DNA of 64,000 nucleotides from Rhizobiaceae bacterium CPCC 101076 (lineage in GTDB: Bacteria; Pseudomonadota; Alphaproteobacteria; Rhizobiales; Methylopilaceae), in assembly GCA_003347645.1 (NCBI GenBank), contig QDFX01000001.1, positions 310,001 through 374,000 on the forward strand, written 5' to 3'. Position 1 is the first letter of the stretch, and every line of letters starts with the position of its first letter. Positions 52,926-61,078 of the stretch are shown here, piece by piece. The translations under genes were made by a program, and so were the position numbers. Under the pieces are notes generated by a model that worked only from the letters and a program-made list of their open reading frames with translations, did not search any database and was not told the DNA's origin.

Positions 52926-53201
52926 ATGACCCAGACGACTGGCCGCTTGTTCGATGGTCTCGGCCGCCTCATGACGGACGCGATTGGTGTGGCCGACAGC
53001 GCCAAGCGCGAAATCGACACCATCGTGAAGAACCAGGCTGAGCGCATTCTCGGCGATCTCGACCTCGTCAAACGCGAGGAATTCGAGGCTGTGCGCGAAC
53101 TGGCTCGGAACGCCCGCTCCGAGGCTGAGGCCCTCTCGGCCCGTGTAACCGCTCTGGAAGAGAAGATCGCGCGTCTCAACACGCCTTCTTCGCCGGAATA
53201 A
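52926..53201 (+). CDS. UbiK-family ubiquinone biosynthesis accessory factor
   Basis: This 91-residue protein is an all-helical BMFP/UbiK protein: [20 protein letters not shown], a middle helix, then the coiled coil [20 protein letters not shown] typical of the trimerising C-terminus. UbiK helps the Ubi complex make ubiquinone under oxygen. The ATG at 52926 is preferred; an in-frame start at 52878 would add 16 residues. It diverges from lgt with a short gap. Ubiquinone is the substrate of both respiratory oxidase routes in the window. Confidence 0.9.
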   Translation: MTQTTGRLFDGLGRLMTDAIGVADSAKREIDTIVKNQAERILGDLDLVKREEFEAVRELARNARSEAEALSARVTALEEKIARLNTPSSPE

Positions 53202-53380
53202 CAAGGCAGTCTTCTGATTTTCATTTTGTGCGGGATAGAAGGGGTTCGCCCTTTGCGGGTGTGTTCAGTGGCACACGCCCGGCGATATAGTGTTTCTGCG
53301 TCGAGTCGATCGCGCTCGGCGGCGTTTGTGGCGTTGGGCGTGCGACTAGGGCGCGTGAGCGGCCACCGGGTGGAGGCCCC

Positions 53381-53881
53381 ATGGACCTGACCGAATTGGA
53401 CCTTGAGCGCGCCGGCAACCCCGTCGATGTCATCGAACAATTGGCCAGTACGAATGACTGGATGTTCGACCGCTCGGCGGAAGACGAGATCACCATCAAT
53501 GTCGGCGGCAGCTGGACGGACTATCACGTCTCGATCACTTGGATGGACGACATCGAGGCGCTGCACATCGCCTGCGCCTTCGATCTGAAGGTTCCGGAAG
53601 CGCGCCGTTCCGAAGTCCTGCGCCTGCTCAACATGGTCAACGAGCAGATGTGGGTCGGCCATTTCGACCTCTGGAGCGGCGAGGGCCTCGTCCTCTACCG
53701 CCACGCGCTTCTGCTTGCCGGCGGAGCCGAGGCGACCGATCGGCAGTGCGCGGCCCTGCTGTCGTCTGCGACCGATGCCTGCGAGCGCTACTACCAGGCA
53801 TTCCAGTTCGTGATGTGGGCGGGCAAGAGCGCGCGCGAAGCTTTCGACGCGGTTATTTTCGACACTGCCGGCCGGGCCTGA
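53381..53881 (+). CDS. YbjN domain-containing protein
   Basis: This 166-residue protein has the YbjN/T3SS-chaperone-like fold: NPVDVIEQLASTNDWMFDRS, WTDYHVSITWMDDIEALHIA, RLLNMVNEQMWVGHFDLWSG and YYQAFQFVMWAGKSAREAFD. YbjN proteins are small regulators or chaperones of unclear mechanism. GGAGG stands four bases before the ATG. It sits six bases before proC, and this ybjN-proC pairing is common in Hyphomicrobiales. The 179 bases upstream (53202-53380) contain nothing I recognise beyond a probable promoter. Confidence 0.93.
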   Translation: MDLTELDLERAGNPVDVIEQLASTNDWMFDRSAEDEITINVGGSWTDYHVSITWMDDIEALHIACAFDLKVPEARRSEVLRLLNMVNEQMWVGHFDLWSGEGLVLYRHALLLAGGAEATDRQCAALLSSATDACERYYQAFQFVMWAGKSAREAFDAVIFDTAGRA

Positions 53882-53887
53882 CCTTTC

Positions 53888-54706
53888 ATGGCGGAATGGC
53901 TGCAGATTCCCGGCCCGCTTCTCCTCGTCGGAGCCGGGAAGATGGGCGGAGCCATGCTGGACGGCTGGATCAATCTCGGCCTCGATCCCAAATCGACCTA
54001 CGTCATCGATCCGCAGCCTTCTCCCGAGATGGTCGCCTCGCTCGAGGCATCCGGCGTGACGCTGAATCCGACCGAAATGCCGATGCCGGCGGTCATCATC
54101 CTCGCGGTGAAACCGCAGATGGCGGATGCGGTGCTGCCGACGCTTCGATCCTACATCCACCAGACGCTCGTCATCTCGGTGATGGCTGGCAAGACCTTGG
54201 CGACGCTCGAGGCCGGGCTTCCCGCTGGAGCCGCCGTCGTCCGCGCCATGCCCAACACGCCTGCCGCTGTCGGGCGAAGCATCACCGTGCTCGTCGCCAA
54301 TGACAAGGTCGCGCAGTCGCAGCGCGAGATCGCCGATAGCCTGATGGCCGCCGTCGGCGAGGTCGCCTGGCTCGAGGACGAGAGCCTGATGGACGCGGTT
54401 ACCGCCGTTTCCGGGTCCGGTCCGGCCTATGTTTTCCTGCTCGCCGAGACACTGACCTATGCCGGCCTGCGCGCCGGCCTCTCAGCCGACATGGCGGCGA
54501 CGCTTGCTCGGGCGACCGTCGCGGGTGCGGGGGAGCTTCTCCACCGGACTGACATCCCGCCGGCGGTGCTTCGCAAGAATGTGACCTCGCCGGGCGGCAC
54601 GACAGCCGCCGCGCTGGACGTCCTGATGGCCGATGACGGCATGGAAGCCTTGATGATCAAGGCCGTAGAGGCGGCGGCGAAGCGCTCGCGCGAGCTCGGG
54701 AGCTAG
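53888..54706 (+). CDS. proC: Pyrroline-5-carboxylate reductase
   Basis: ProC catalyses the last step of proline synthesis, reducing pyrroline-5-carboxylate with NAD(P)H. The 272-residue protein has the Rossmann loop LLVGAGKMGGAMLDGWI, VILAVKPQMADAVLP, VRAMPNTPAAVGRSITVL, and the C-terminal signature VTSPGGTTAAALDVLMADDG. It follows the ybjN gene by six bases. A small GGGAGC-TAG-GCTCCC hairpin contains the stop codon; it lacks a T-tract, so its role as a terminator is uncertain. Confidence 0.97.
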   Translation: MAEWLQIPGPLLLVGAGKMGGAMLDGWINLGLDPKSTYVIDPQPSPEMVASLEASGVTLNPTEMPMPAVIILAVKPQMADAVLPTLRSYIHQTLVISVMAGKTLATLEAGLPAGAAVVRAMPNTPAAVGRSITVLVANDKVAQSQREIADSLMAAVGEVAWLEDESLMDAVTAVSGSGPAYVFLLAETLTYAGLRAGLSADMAATLARATVAGAGELLHRTDIPPAVLRKNVTSPGGTTAAALDVLMADDGMEALMIKAVEAAAKRSRELGS

Positions 54707-54789
54707 GCTCCCGCCAATCCTTCTATTGGACAGCAGCGTTGGCGGCCCTAAAATCCGTCCGTGCAGTTCCCCCGAGGAGGATTTCGGTC

Positions 54790-55485
54790 GTGGCTTCGAA
54801 ACCTGAAAACGGCTCCGTTCACCAGCGCGCGATCGACGCCCTGATGGCACTTCTCGCGGAGAAGGACTGGAACGACGTCTCCTTGATCGAGATCGCCAGT
54901 CGGTCGGGCCTGACGCTCGCCGAACTCCGAGGGGCGTTCCCATCCAAGGGAGCCATCCTGGCAGGCTTCGCACGCACGATCGACCAGCAGGTCCTGAAGG
55001 GTGACGAGGGCGCGACCGACCTCGAAGACCAGCCGCCGCGTGAACGTCTTTTCGACGTCGTCATGCGCCGCTTCGATGCGCTGAAACCCTATAAGGCGGC
55101 GATCCGCAGCGCCCGCAAGGGATTGCTGAACGATCCGCTGGCGGCCTCCGCCTGGAACAGGGTCGAGACGAATTCGGCGCAGTGGATGCTGGCCGCGGCC
55201 GGCATCGAGGAGAGCGGCGCGACGGCCGCGGTGAAGGCGCAGGGCCTCGCCGTCATCTTCGCGCGCGTCCTCAGGACCTGGCTCGACGACGATGATAGCG
55301 ACATGCCCAAGACCATGCGCGAACTCGACCGCCAGCTTCGCTATGCCGAACGCCTGGTCGAAACCGGCGACGTCATTCTCGGTGCTTGCCGGCCGTTCCG
55401 GGGTGCGATCGAAAGCCTGCTTGCGCGCCGCCCGAGAAAACGGGAAACGGAAGCAACGACCGAAGACGCCACATCGGCGATCTGA
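54790..55485 (+). CDS. TetR/AcrR family transcriptional regulator
   Basis: This 231-residue protein has a TetR-type N-terminal helix-turn-helix (AIDALMALLAEKDWNDVSLI, EIASRSGLTLAELRGAFPSK) and a helical ligand domain with DDDDSDMPKTMRELDRQLR near the end. The start is GTG at 54790, preceded by GGAGG nine bases upstream; an ATG at 54739 is less likely. The target is unknown, and no palindromic operator is obvious upstream. It is followed by csaA after 20 bases, perhaps as one transcript. Confidence 0.88.
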   Translation: MASKPENGSVHQRAIDALMALLAEKDWNDVSLIEIASRSGLTLAELRGAFPSKGAILAGFARTIDQQVLKGDEGATDLEDQPPRERLFDVVMRRFDALKPYKAAIRSARKGLLNDPLAASAWNRVETNSAQWMLAAAGIEESGATAAVKAQGLAVIFARVLRTWLDDDDSDMPKTMRELDRQLRYAERLVETGDVILGACRPFRGAIESLLARRPRKRETEATTEDATSAI

Positions 55486-55505
55486 CGGGGCAATATCGGG
55501 GCATC

Positions 55506-55862
55506 ATGGCTGAGAGCGACGCACGTCCGGGCGAGATCGATTTCTCCGATTTCATGAAGGTCGACATCCGGGTCGGCACCGTCGTTGACGTCGAGGCATT
55601 TCCGGAGGCACGCAAGCCGGCCTGGAAGCTCCGCATCGACTTCGGCGAGGAGATCGGCATCAAGCGCTCCTCGGCGCAGATCGCCCATTACGAGGCGGAG
55701 CAGCTCGTCGGCCGTCAGGTGCTGGCGGTGGTGAACTTCCCGCCGCGCCAGATCGGCAAGTTCATGTCGCAGGTGCTAACCCTCGGCCTGCCCGATGCCG
55801 AGGGCAGGGTGATCCTGATCAGTCCGGAACGCGATATCCCGAACGGCGGACGCCTGTTTTAG
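55506..55862 (+). CDS. csaA: CsaA-type tRNA-binding protein
   Basis: This 118-residue protein is an EMAP-II-like OB-fold domain: DFMKVDIRVGTVVDVEAFPE, KPAWKLRIDFG, KRSSAQIAHYEAEQLVGRQV and NFPPRQIGKFMSQVLTLGL. CsaA binds tRNA as a dimer and was linked to secretion as a chaperone in Bacillus. A longer in-frame reading from 55386 overlaps the tetR gene and is unsupported. It is convergent with the histidine-kinase gene. Confidence 0.95.
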   Translation: MAESDARPGEIDFSDFMKVDIRVGTVVDVEAFPEARKPAWKLRIDFGEEIGIKRSSAQIAHYEAEQLVGRQVLAVVNFPPRQIGKFMSQVLTLGLPDAEGRVILISPERDIPNGGRLF

Positions 55863-55874
55863 GGGCTCCACCCC

Positions 55875-57188
55875 TCACGCCGGGATATGAAATCGTGCCC
55901 GCAGGCCGCCGAGCGGGCTGTCCGACAGGTCGATATCGCCGCCATGGCTCCGCGCCACATCGCGCGCGATCGCGAGGCCCAGTCCGGACCCGGGATGATC
56001 GAGGTTCCGAGCGTGGTCGAGCCGCACGAACGGCCGGAACACCTCGTCCCGCTGGTCGGACGGAATGCCGGGACCGTCGTCGTCGATCGTGATCGCGAGT
56101 TCCCGCCCGCTATGCGTCGCCTTCACCTCGACCCGTCGGCCGAAGCGGCAGGCATTGGTCACGAGATTGGTCAGTGCTCGTTTCAAGGCATCCGGCCGGG
56201 CGAGGATTTCCGGATCGCCAGTCATTGAAACCGAGACCTTCTTGCCCATGCGCGCGGTGTCGTTCTTGATTTCCGCGAGTACCGCCTGGATGTCCAGCGG
56301 TGTCGCGGTTTCCTCGGCATCGCCCTTGGTGAAGGCCAGATAGCCCTCCAGCATCCGCTCCATTTCGGAAACGTCGGATTCGAGATCCGCGATTTCCGGT
56401 CGGGGAGGGAGGAGGGCGATCTGCAGTCTCAGGCGTGTCAGCACGGTCCTGAGATCGTGTGACACGCCGGCCAGCATCGAGGTCCGCTGTTCGATCTGCC
56501 GCTCGATGCGGTCCTTCATCGCGAAGAAGGCGGCCGTCGCGCGCCGCACCTCGCGTGCGCCGCGTACCGGGAACGGCGCGACGTCTCTGCCCTTGCCGAG
56601 ATTCTCGGCGGCGTCGGCAAGTTGAAGGATCGGCCGGATCTGGTTGCGCAGGAACAGGATCGAGACCGTCAGCAGAACGATCGAAGCGCCGAACATCCAG
56701 ACCAGGAAGATATGGGCATTGGCCGCATAGGCCCGATTGCGCGGAACCATGATCTGCATGACGTCGTTCGGCAGCTTGATCAGCACCCTTGCGTCGTCGC
56801 TCGAGGCGTCGAGCCAGAACGGATATTTGATCTGGAGGGCAAGCTCGTCCGCCAATACGCGCTCCAGAAGTTCGAGCGCCGACGTGCGGCGCGGCGGCGG
56901 CAGCGGGCCACTCGGCAGGAATTGCACGCCTAACGACAGATTCTGGCGCGCCACCCGGATCAGGGTGCTGCGGCCGCTTGGATCGGGTGAGGACTGATCG
57001 AGATCGATCAGGGCGCCGATATCGCGGGCCACGGCAGCCGACAGGCGGTGCGTCGTGAGCGACCAATGGCGCTCCATCGAGACGAGAGCGAGGATCAGCT
57101 GCAAGAGAACCATCGGGACGACGATGATCAGCAGCGAACGGGTGTAGAGGCCCTTCGGCAGGATGGTGTTCGCCCCTTTTCGCGTCAT
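55875..57188 (-). CDS. EnvZ-like sensor histidine kinase
   Basis: This 437-residue kinase has two membrane helices (about 15-37 and 155-177) around a periplasmic loop of some 115 residues, a HAMP domain (IRPILQLADAAENLGKGRDV), an H-box (GVSHDLRTVLTRLRLQ) and the ATP domain with N-box VTNACRFG, G1 DDDGPGIPSD and G2 GSGLGLAIARD. The H-box Pro after HDLRT is Val, a change seen in other alphaproteobacterial EnvZ-like kinases. It overlaps the response-regulator gene by four bases. The stimulus is unknown. Confidence 0.95.
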   Translation of the reverse strand: MTRKGANTILPKGLYTRSLLIIVVPMVLLQLILALVSMERHWSLTTHRLSAAVARDIGALIDLDQSSPDPSGRSTLIRVARQNLSLGVQFLPSGPLPPPRRTSALELLERVLADELALQIKYPFWLDASSDDARVLIKLPNDVMQIMVPRNRAYAANAHIFLVWMFGASIVLLTVSILFLRNQIRPILQLADAAENLGKGRDVAPFPVRGAREVRRATAAFFAMKDRIERQIEQRTSMLAGVSHDLRTVLTRLRLQIALLPPRPEIADLESDVSEMERMLEGYLAFTKGDAEETATPLDIQAVLAEIKNDTARMGKKVSVSMTGDPEILARPDALKRALTNLVTNACRFGRRVEVKATHSGRELAITIDDDGPGIPSDQRDEVFRPFVRLDHARNLDHPGSGLGLAIARDVARSHGGDIDLSDSPLGGLRARFHIPA

Positions 57189-57898
57189 TCGACGAGGAGC
57201 CTGTATCCGCTGCCGCGCACGGTCTGGAGGAGCAGGGGGTTGGCGGGGTCTTGCTCGATCTTGCGGCGCAGCCGGTTGATCTGCACGTCGACCGCCCGTT
57301 CGCCGCTCGCCTCCGGTCCCGCGAGGTCGAGGCGGGAGACGGCGCCGCCACGTTGGGTGGCCAGGATCTTCAGGAGTTCCCGCTCGCGTTCGGTCAGCCG
57401 GATCACCTCATCCCCCCGGCGAAGCTCGCCCCGCCCGGAGTGGAAACTGAAATCGCCGAAGCGGATATCCTCGCCGTTCGCGGCCGTGCCGGCGGCCGGC
57501 TGGCTGCGGCGCAGCAGGCCGGCGATGCGCAGGACCAGTTCCTGCGGATCGAACGGCTTCGCCATGTAGTCGTCGGCGCCGATTTCGAGGCCGCTGATCC
57601 TGTCCTTGGTGTCACCGAGCGCGGTCAGCATGAGAATGGGGACATGCGACTGCTTGCGGACCGCTCTGGTCAGGTCGAGGCCGGATTGTCCAGGCATCAT
57701 CACGTCGAGGATCAGCAGGTCGAAGGACAGGCCGGCGAGCTTCGCCAGGGCTTCCTGCGCCGAGGCCGCGCTGGTGATCCGATAGCCTCTCTCGGACAGG
57801 AAGCGGGAGAGGAGGGACCGGATACGGGTGTCGTCGTCGACGAGAAGGAGATGCGGCGCCTCGTCCGCAATGCCGCCGCGCTGGCCGTTCCCACTCAC
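57185..57898 (-). CDS. OmpR-type response regulator
   Basis: This 237-residue regulator has a receiver domain with the acidic pair LLVDDDTRIR, phospho-acceptor Asp in LLILDVMMPGQSGLDL, Thr in MLTALGDTKDR and Lys in MAKPFDPQEL, followed by a winged-helix output domain (RLTERERELLKILATQRGG, ERAVDVQINRLRRKIEQDP, VRGSGYRL). It is paired with the EnvZ-like kinase downstream and overlaps it and the upstream MarR gene by four bases each. Confidence 0.97.
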   Translation of the reverse strand: MSGNGQRGGIADEAPHLLLVDDDTRIRSLLSRFLSERGYRITSAASAQEALAKLAGLSFDLLILDVMMPGQSGLDLTRAVRKQSHVPILMLTALGDTKDRISGLEIGADDYMAKPFDPQELVLRIAGLLRRSQPAAGTAANGEDIRFGDFSFHSGRGELRRGDEVIRLTERERELLKILATQRGGAVSRLDLAGPEASGERAVDVQINRLRRKIEQDPANPLLLQTVRGSGYRLLVE

Positions 57899-58422
57899 CG
57901 ACGCCGCCCCGTCATGCTCGGCGAACGGACAAGTTTCGCGACGTCGCCGCTGTCTTCGGGGTTGATCATGGCGGCCAGGAACTTTGCCGCGGCCTCATGC
58001 GTGCCGGGTCCGGAGGCTTCGAGCGCCCGCTTGATCCGACGCGATTGCGCGATCGAGAGCTCGAGCGCCAGTTCCTCGCCCTTGGGGGTTGCCCGCAACA
58101 GCCGTTGCCGGCGATCGGAACTGCCCTCGCTCGCTTCGATGAAGCCCTGATCCACCAATTCCCGCAACACGCGCCCCAGGCTCTGTTTGGTGATCTTCAG
58201 GATATTCAGGAGTTCGGCGACTTTCAGGTCTGGATTGCGGCTGACGAAATGCAGCACGCGATGGTGTGCACGGCCGAAGCCGAAGCGCTCCAGAACCTCG
58301 TCGGCTTCCGATACGAAGTCGCGATAGGCGAAGAACAGAAGTTCGATCAGTTCGAAGTTCGGCACATCGGCTCGATGCGCGCCGGCTTCGACATTGGTCG
58401 AACGCAGAATTACGTCAGCCAT
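57895..58422 (-). CDS. MarR family transcriptional regulator
   Basis: This 175-residue protein has the MarR winged helix: RAHHRVLHFVSRNPDLKVAE, LLNILKITKQSLGRVLREL, the recognition region and the wing ASEGSSDRRQRLLRATPKG. It is the first gene of a three-gene operon with the OmpR-type regulator and EnvZ-like kinase, joined by ATGA overlaps, a conserved alphaproteobacterial set. It diverges from ilvE. A GATAAT box lies 11 bases before its ATG, which hints at a very short leader, but no good -35 is seen. Confidence 0.95.
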   Translation of the reverse strand: MADVILRSTNVEAGAHRADVPNFELIELLFFAYRDFVSEADEVLERFGFGRAHHRVLHFVSRNPDLKVAELLNILKITKQSLGRVLRELVDQGFIEASEGSSDRRQRLLRATPKGEELALELSIAQSRRIKRALEASGPGTHEAAAKFLAAMINPEDSGDVAKLVRSPSMTGRRR

Positions 58423-58611
58423 GTTGACATATTATCCCGGTTCGGCTGATGATGCCATGGTCGCGCGTGACGCACTTCGGCTGGACCAGTATAGTCGCAG
58501 TCATAATATACGGGCGCGCGGCGGGTCATTCTTCGTAGATACCGGCTTTCTCCGGTGGACGACAGGGCCCTGAATGGCCGCGAATGCGGCTGACCATTTG
58601 AGGAGACGCGG

Positions 58612-59502
58612 ATGCTTATCGATCCCTTCGACAACCGGCCGGGCCATATCTGGTACGACGGTAAACTCGTTCCGTGGAGCGAGGCCAAGCTGCATGTGCT
58701 GAGCCACGGCCTGCACTATGCCAGCTCGGTATTCGAAGGCGAGCGCGCTTACGGCGGCGAGATTTTCAAGCTCACCGAGCATACCGAGCGCCTGAAGGAA
58801 TCCGCCCGTATCCTCGATTTCGAGATTCCGTATTCGGTCGAGGAGATCAACGAGGCCTGCAAGCTGACCTTGGCCAAGCAGGGCTTCCGCGATGCCTATA
58901 TCCGGCCGGTCGCATGGCGCGGTTCGGAAATGATGGCCGTCGCTGCCCAGCACAGCACGATCCATCTCGCGATCGCCGCCTGGGAATGGCCGAGCTATTT
59001 CGATCCCGCGCAGCGCCTGAAGGGCCTTCGTCTCGATCTTGCCGAATGGCGCCGTCCCGATCCGGCGACGATCCCGAGCAAGGCCAAGGCCGCCGGCCTC
59101 TACATGATCTGCACGCTCTCGAAGCATGCGGCCGAGCGGAAGGGCTACGCCGACGCGCTGATGCTCGATTATCGCGGGCAGGTTGCCGAGTGCACCGGCG
59201 CCAACGTCTTCTTCGTGAAGGGCGGCGAGATCCACACGCCGACGCCGGACTGCTTCCTCGACGGCATCACCCGCCGCACGGTCGTCGATCTGGCCCGTGC
59301 GCGCGGCATCACGGTCCACGAGCGCGCGATCTTCCCGGACGAGCTGGAGAGCATGGAACAGTGCTTCATCACCGGCACCGCGGCGGAGGTCACTCCGGTC
59401 TCCGAGATCGCCGACTGGCGTTTCGAGGTCGGTGACATCGTGAAGACGCTGATGAACGACTATACGGCGGCCGTTCAGCCGAAGGCTGCCGTGGCCGCTT
59501 GA
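58612..59502 (+). CDS. ilvE: Branched-chain amino acid aminotransferase
   Basis: This 296-residue fold-type IV PLP enzyme has GHIWYDGKLVPWSEAKLHVL, SHGLHYASSVFEGERAYGG, YIRPVAWRGSEMM, the catalytic Lys in IPSKAKAAGLYMICTLSKHA, EcTGANVFFVKGGEIHTPTP and CFITGTAAEVTPV. It transfers amino groups to form leucine, isoleucine and valine. TTTGAGGAGACGCG provides the ribosome site. It is divergent from the MarR operon; the 189-base gap shows no leader-peptide attenuator. Confidence 0.96.
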   Translation: MLIDPFDNRPGHIWYDGKLVPWSEAKLHVLSHGLHYASSVFEGERAYGGEIFKLTEHTERLKESARILDFEIPYSVEEINEACKLTLAKQGFRDAYIRPVAWRGSEMMAVAAQHSTIHLAIAAWEWPSYFDPAQRLKGLRLDLAEWRRPDPATIPSKAKAAGLYMICTLSKHAAERKGYADALMLDYRGQVAECTGANVFFVKGGEIHTPTPDCFLDGITRRTVVDLARARGITVHERAIFPDELESMEQCFITGTAAEVTPVSEIADWRFEVGDIVKTLMNDYTAAVQPKAAVAA

Positions 59503-59511
59503 GGCATTTCC

Positions 59512-59853
59512 TCAGATAAAACCATCCTTGGGCCTCGCGGCGCGCAGCATGCGTGCCGCGAGATCCGGCGACGATATCGCCTTGGTCGCCGCGCATCCTC
59601 TTTCGAACATCACGATCTCCGCGTTCGTCGTCCGCTCGATGACGACCAGGCTCTCGGCCGGCGGCGGCGAGGCGTTGCTGTTCCTGAACATGAAGTCGAG
59701 GGCGAGCTGAAGCTCGGCCCGATCGTCGATGACGGTGATGCGGGCGGCTTCGCCCTGCGTTTCCGCCACGACCTCCTTCGCGGTCGCGCAATCGTCGGGC
59801 ACCGCGACCAGAATTCCGACGATCAATCCAGATGACAACAGCAACGCGGCCAT
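59512..59853 (-). CDS. Small exported or membrane-anchored protein
   Basis: This 113-residue protein starts MAALLLSSGLIVGILVAV, an N-terminal signal or anchor, and GGAGG lies seven bases before the ATG at 59853. The mature part has two cysteines (DDCATAKEV and FERGCAATKA) and reads as a compact alpha/beta domain (ITVIDDRAELQLALDFMF, SLVVIERTTNAEIVMF). I recognise no family. A longer frame from 59934 is rejected since it buries the signal. It ends nine bases after the convergent ilvE stop. Confidence 0.72.
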   Translation of the reverse strand: MAALLLSSGLIVGILVAVPDDCATAKEVVAETQGEAARITVIDDRAELQLALDFMFRNSNASPPPAESLVVIERTTNAEIVMFERGCAATKAISSPDLAARMLRAARPKDGFI

Positions 59854-60342
59854 TCCGAACCCTCCTCGTTGAGCCTCGGATGAACTCCTGCAAGGTCCGT
59901 GCTGCGCGTCCCCCGGCACGTGCCGGTCTGTCATGCATTTGAATTCAATTCTTGGTCGAGCGTTCCCATTAGTGCGCGGTTAACCACCATCGTCTTGCCG
60001 AAATGTGACGATCCATGTCGTCGTCGTCACGTATTGGCCGATAGTGTGGCAGGCGAGTGTAGAGGATGTGGGGAACACATAGGCTACATCTTCATTACCA
60101 GTTTGTAAGTGATCAAAGAAATGACGTATTATCGAATTCAACTGTAATGCGTACGTACTGATACTATCATCAATAAGCTTATAGCGAATCGAAAAAGACG
60201 ATTGGATATTCTCAGATAATTGTCGATGTGCGACATCTGACCACGTCAATGCAGCTGGAACCTTTCTGAATTTCCGTGCATATGGCGCCACCTAACTAGA
60301 AGCCTGCCCCGCGGGGGGCAGGCGATCCCCCTGGAGAGAGTC
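59854..60342. other. AT-rich intergenic block
   Basis: This 489-base gap lies between divergent genes. By direct count, 60061-60240 has 67 G+C in 180 bases (37%), against roughly 60-65% around it. One 103-codon frame on the minus strand (59980-60291, GTG start) covers most of it, with a protein-like composition (RQLSENIQSSFSIRYKLIDD) but no Shine-Dalgarno sequence and no family I know. It could be a short transferred piece, a remnant gene or a long regulatory region. I cannot decide between these. Confidence 0.45.
60302..60323 (+). promoter_or_regulatory. Hairpin just upstream of the CHAP gene
   Basis: GCCTGCCCC and GGGGCAGGC form a perfect 9-bp GC-rich stem with a GCGG loop, ending 19 bases before the ATG at 60343 and about ten before its ribosome site GGAGAG. 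It could be a leader-stabilising stem or a terminator for something read from the AT-rich block; no T-tract follows. Confidence 0.45.
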
Positions 60343-60990
60343 ATGCGTGTTACGCTCCTCGCGGTGATCGTGGCTTTGTGCGCGTTCGCTTCCCCTTCCT
60401 TTGCCAACAACGACAATGCGGTCTTCGAAGGCCGTGCATCGCTCGACACCCGGGCCGATGGAGAACGGGCGTTCCGTGATCGCGATGACGACGACCGTTC
60501 CCAGGCTCGCGCCGATGAGGAAGACGAACGTCCGGCCGCTTCATCGAAGAAGCGCCATGGCAGCCGCGGCAACTGGTCGAAGAAGCACGCGGAGGATAAG
60601 CGCGCCGCACTTTCGGAGAAGTCGTCGGGACGCGCTGCCGCCGCCGTGCAGCTTGCCGAGCGTTACATCGGCACCAACCCGACCAAGATGCGGGCGCTGT
60701 GGTGCGCCAATTTCGTTGGCATGATCGAGAAGAAGGCCGGCCGCGCGGGCTCGGGCTCGAACTTCGCCCGTTCGTATCTGGGCTATGGCAAGAAGGTCTC
60801 GTCGCCGCAGCCGGGCGATATCGCCATCCTCGCTCGCGGCAAAAGCGGCCGTTCGGGCCATGTCGGCTACTTCGTCGGCTGGGCCGGCAACGGCAAGGCG
60901 ATCCTGATCTCGGGCAACAGCCGTGGCGGCAAGGTCTCAAAGGGCCAGTACTCGGCCGCGCGCGTCATCGGCTGGCGCCGCCCGGCCTGA
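60343..60990 (+). CDS. Exported TIGR02594-like (CHAP-type) peptidase domain protein
   Basis: This 215-residue protein has a signal peptide (MRVTLLAVIVALCAFASPSF, cleaved after SFA), an acidic and basic disordered linker (about 22-85), and a C-terminal NlpC/CHAP-like domain of the TIGR02594 kind: LWCANFVGMIEKKAG with the catalytic Cys, SNFARSYLGYGKKVSSPQPG, GDIAILARG, GHVGYFVGW with the His and ISGNSRGG. Such domains cleave peptidoglycan cross-links or amides in the cell wall. The periplasmic target is inferred. The gene stands alone behind the AT-rich block. Confidence 0.88.
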   Translation: MRVTLLAVIVALCAFASPSFANNDNAVFEGRASLDTRADGERAFRDRDDDDRSQARADEEDERPAASSKKRHGSRGNWSKKHAEDKRAALSEKSSGRAAAAVQLAERYIGTNPTKMRALWCANFVGMIEKKAGRAGSGSNFARSYLGYGKKVSSPQPGDIAILARGKSGRSGHVGYFVGWAGNGKAILISGNSRGGKVSKGQYSAARVIGWRRPA

Positions 60991-61005
60991 TCGTCGGACC
61001 CTTCA

Positions 61006-61043
61006 GCCGGGGCGGGCGTCTCGCCCCGGCAACCGCGCGGTTG
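61006..61043. terminator. Tandem hairpins between CHAP and tetR genes
   Basis: GCCGGGGCG (61006-61014) pairs with CGCCCCGGC (61022-61030) over nine bases with a seven-base loop; directly after it CAACC-GCGC-GGTTG forms a second small hairpin. They lie between the stops of two convergent genes, which suits termination, but there is no T-tract. Confidence 0.55.
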
Positions 61044-61078
61044 CGGGCGGTGATGCGGGGGATTGGGAGGTCCTGCCG

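Noticed and set aside
52028..54160. A 710-codon open frame on the minus strand across lgt, ubiK, ybjN and proC
   Set aside because: It is out of frame with lgt and antisense to three well-recognised genes. Its product is Arg/Gly/Asp-rich without any motif, as expected of shadow frames in GC-rich DNA.
54698..54712. GGGAGC-TAG-GCTCCC hairpin at the proC stop as terminator
   Set aside because: The stem has only six pairs, a three-base loop and no T-tract, and it overlaps coding sequence.
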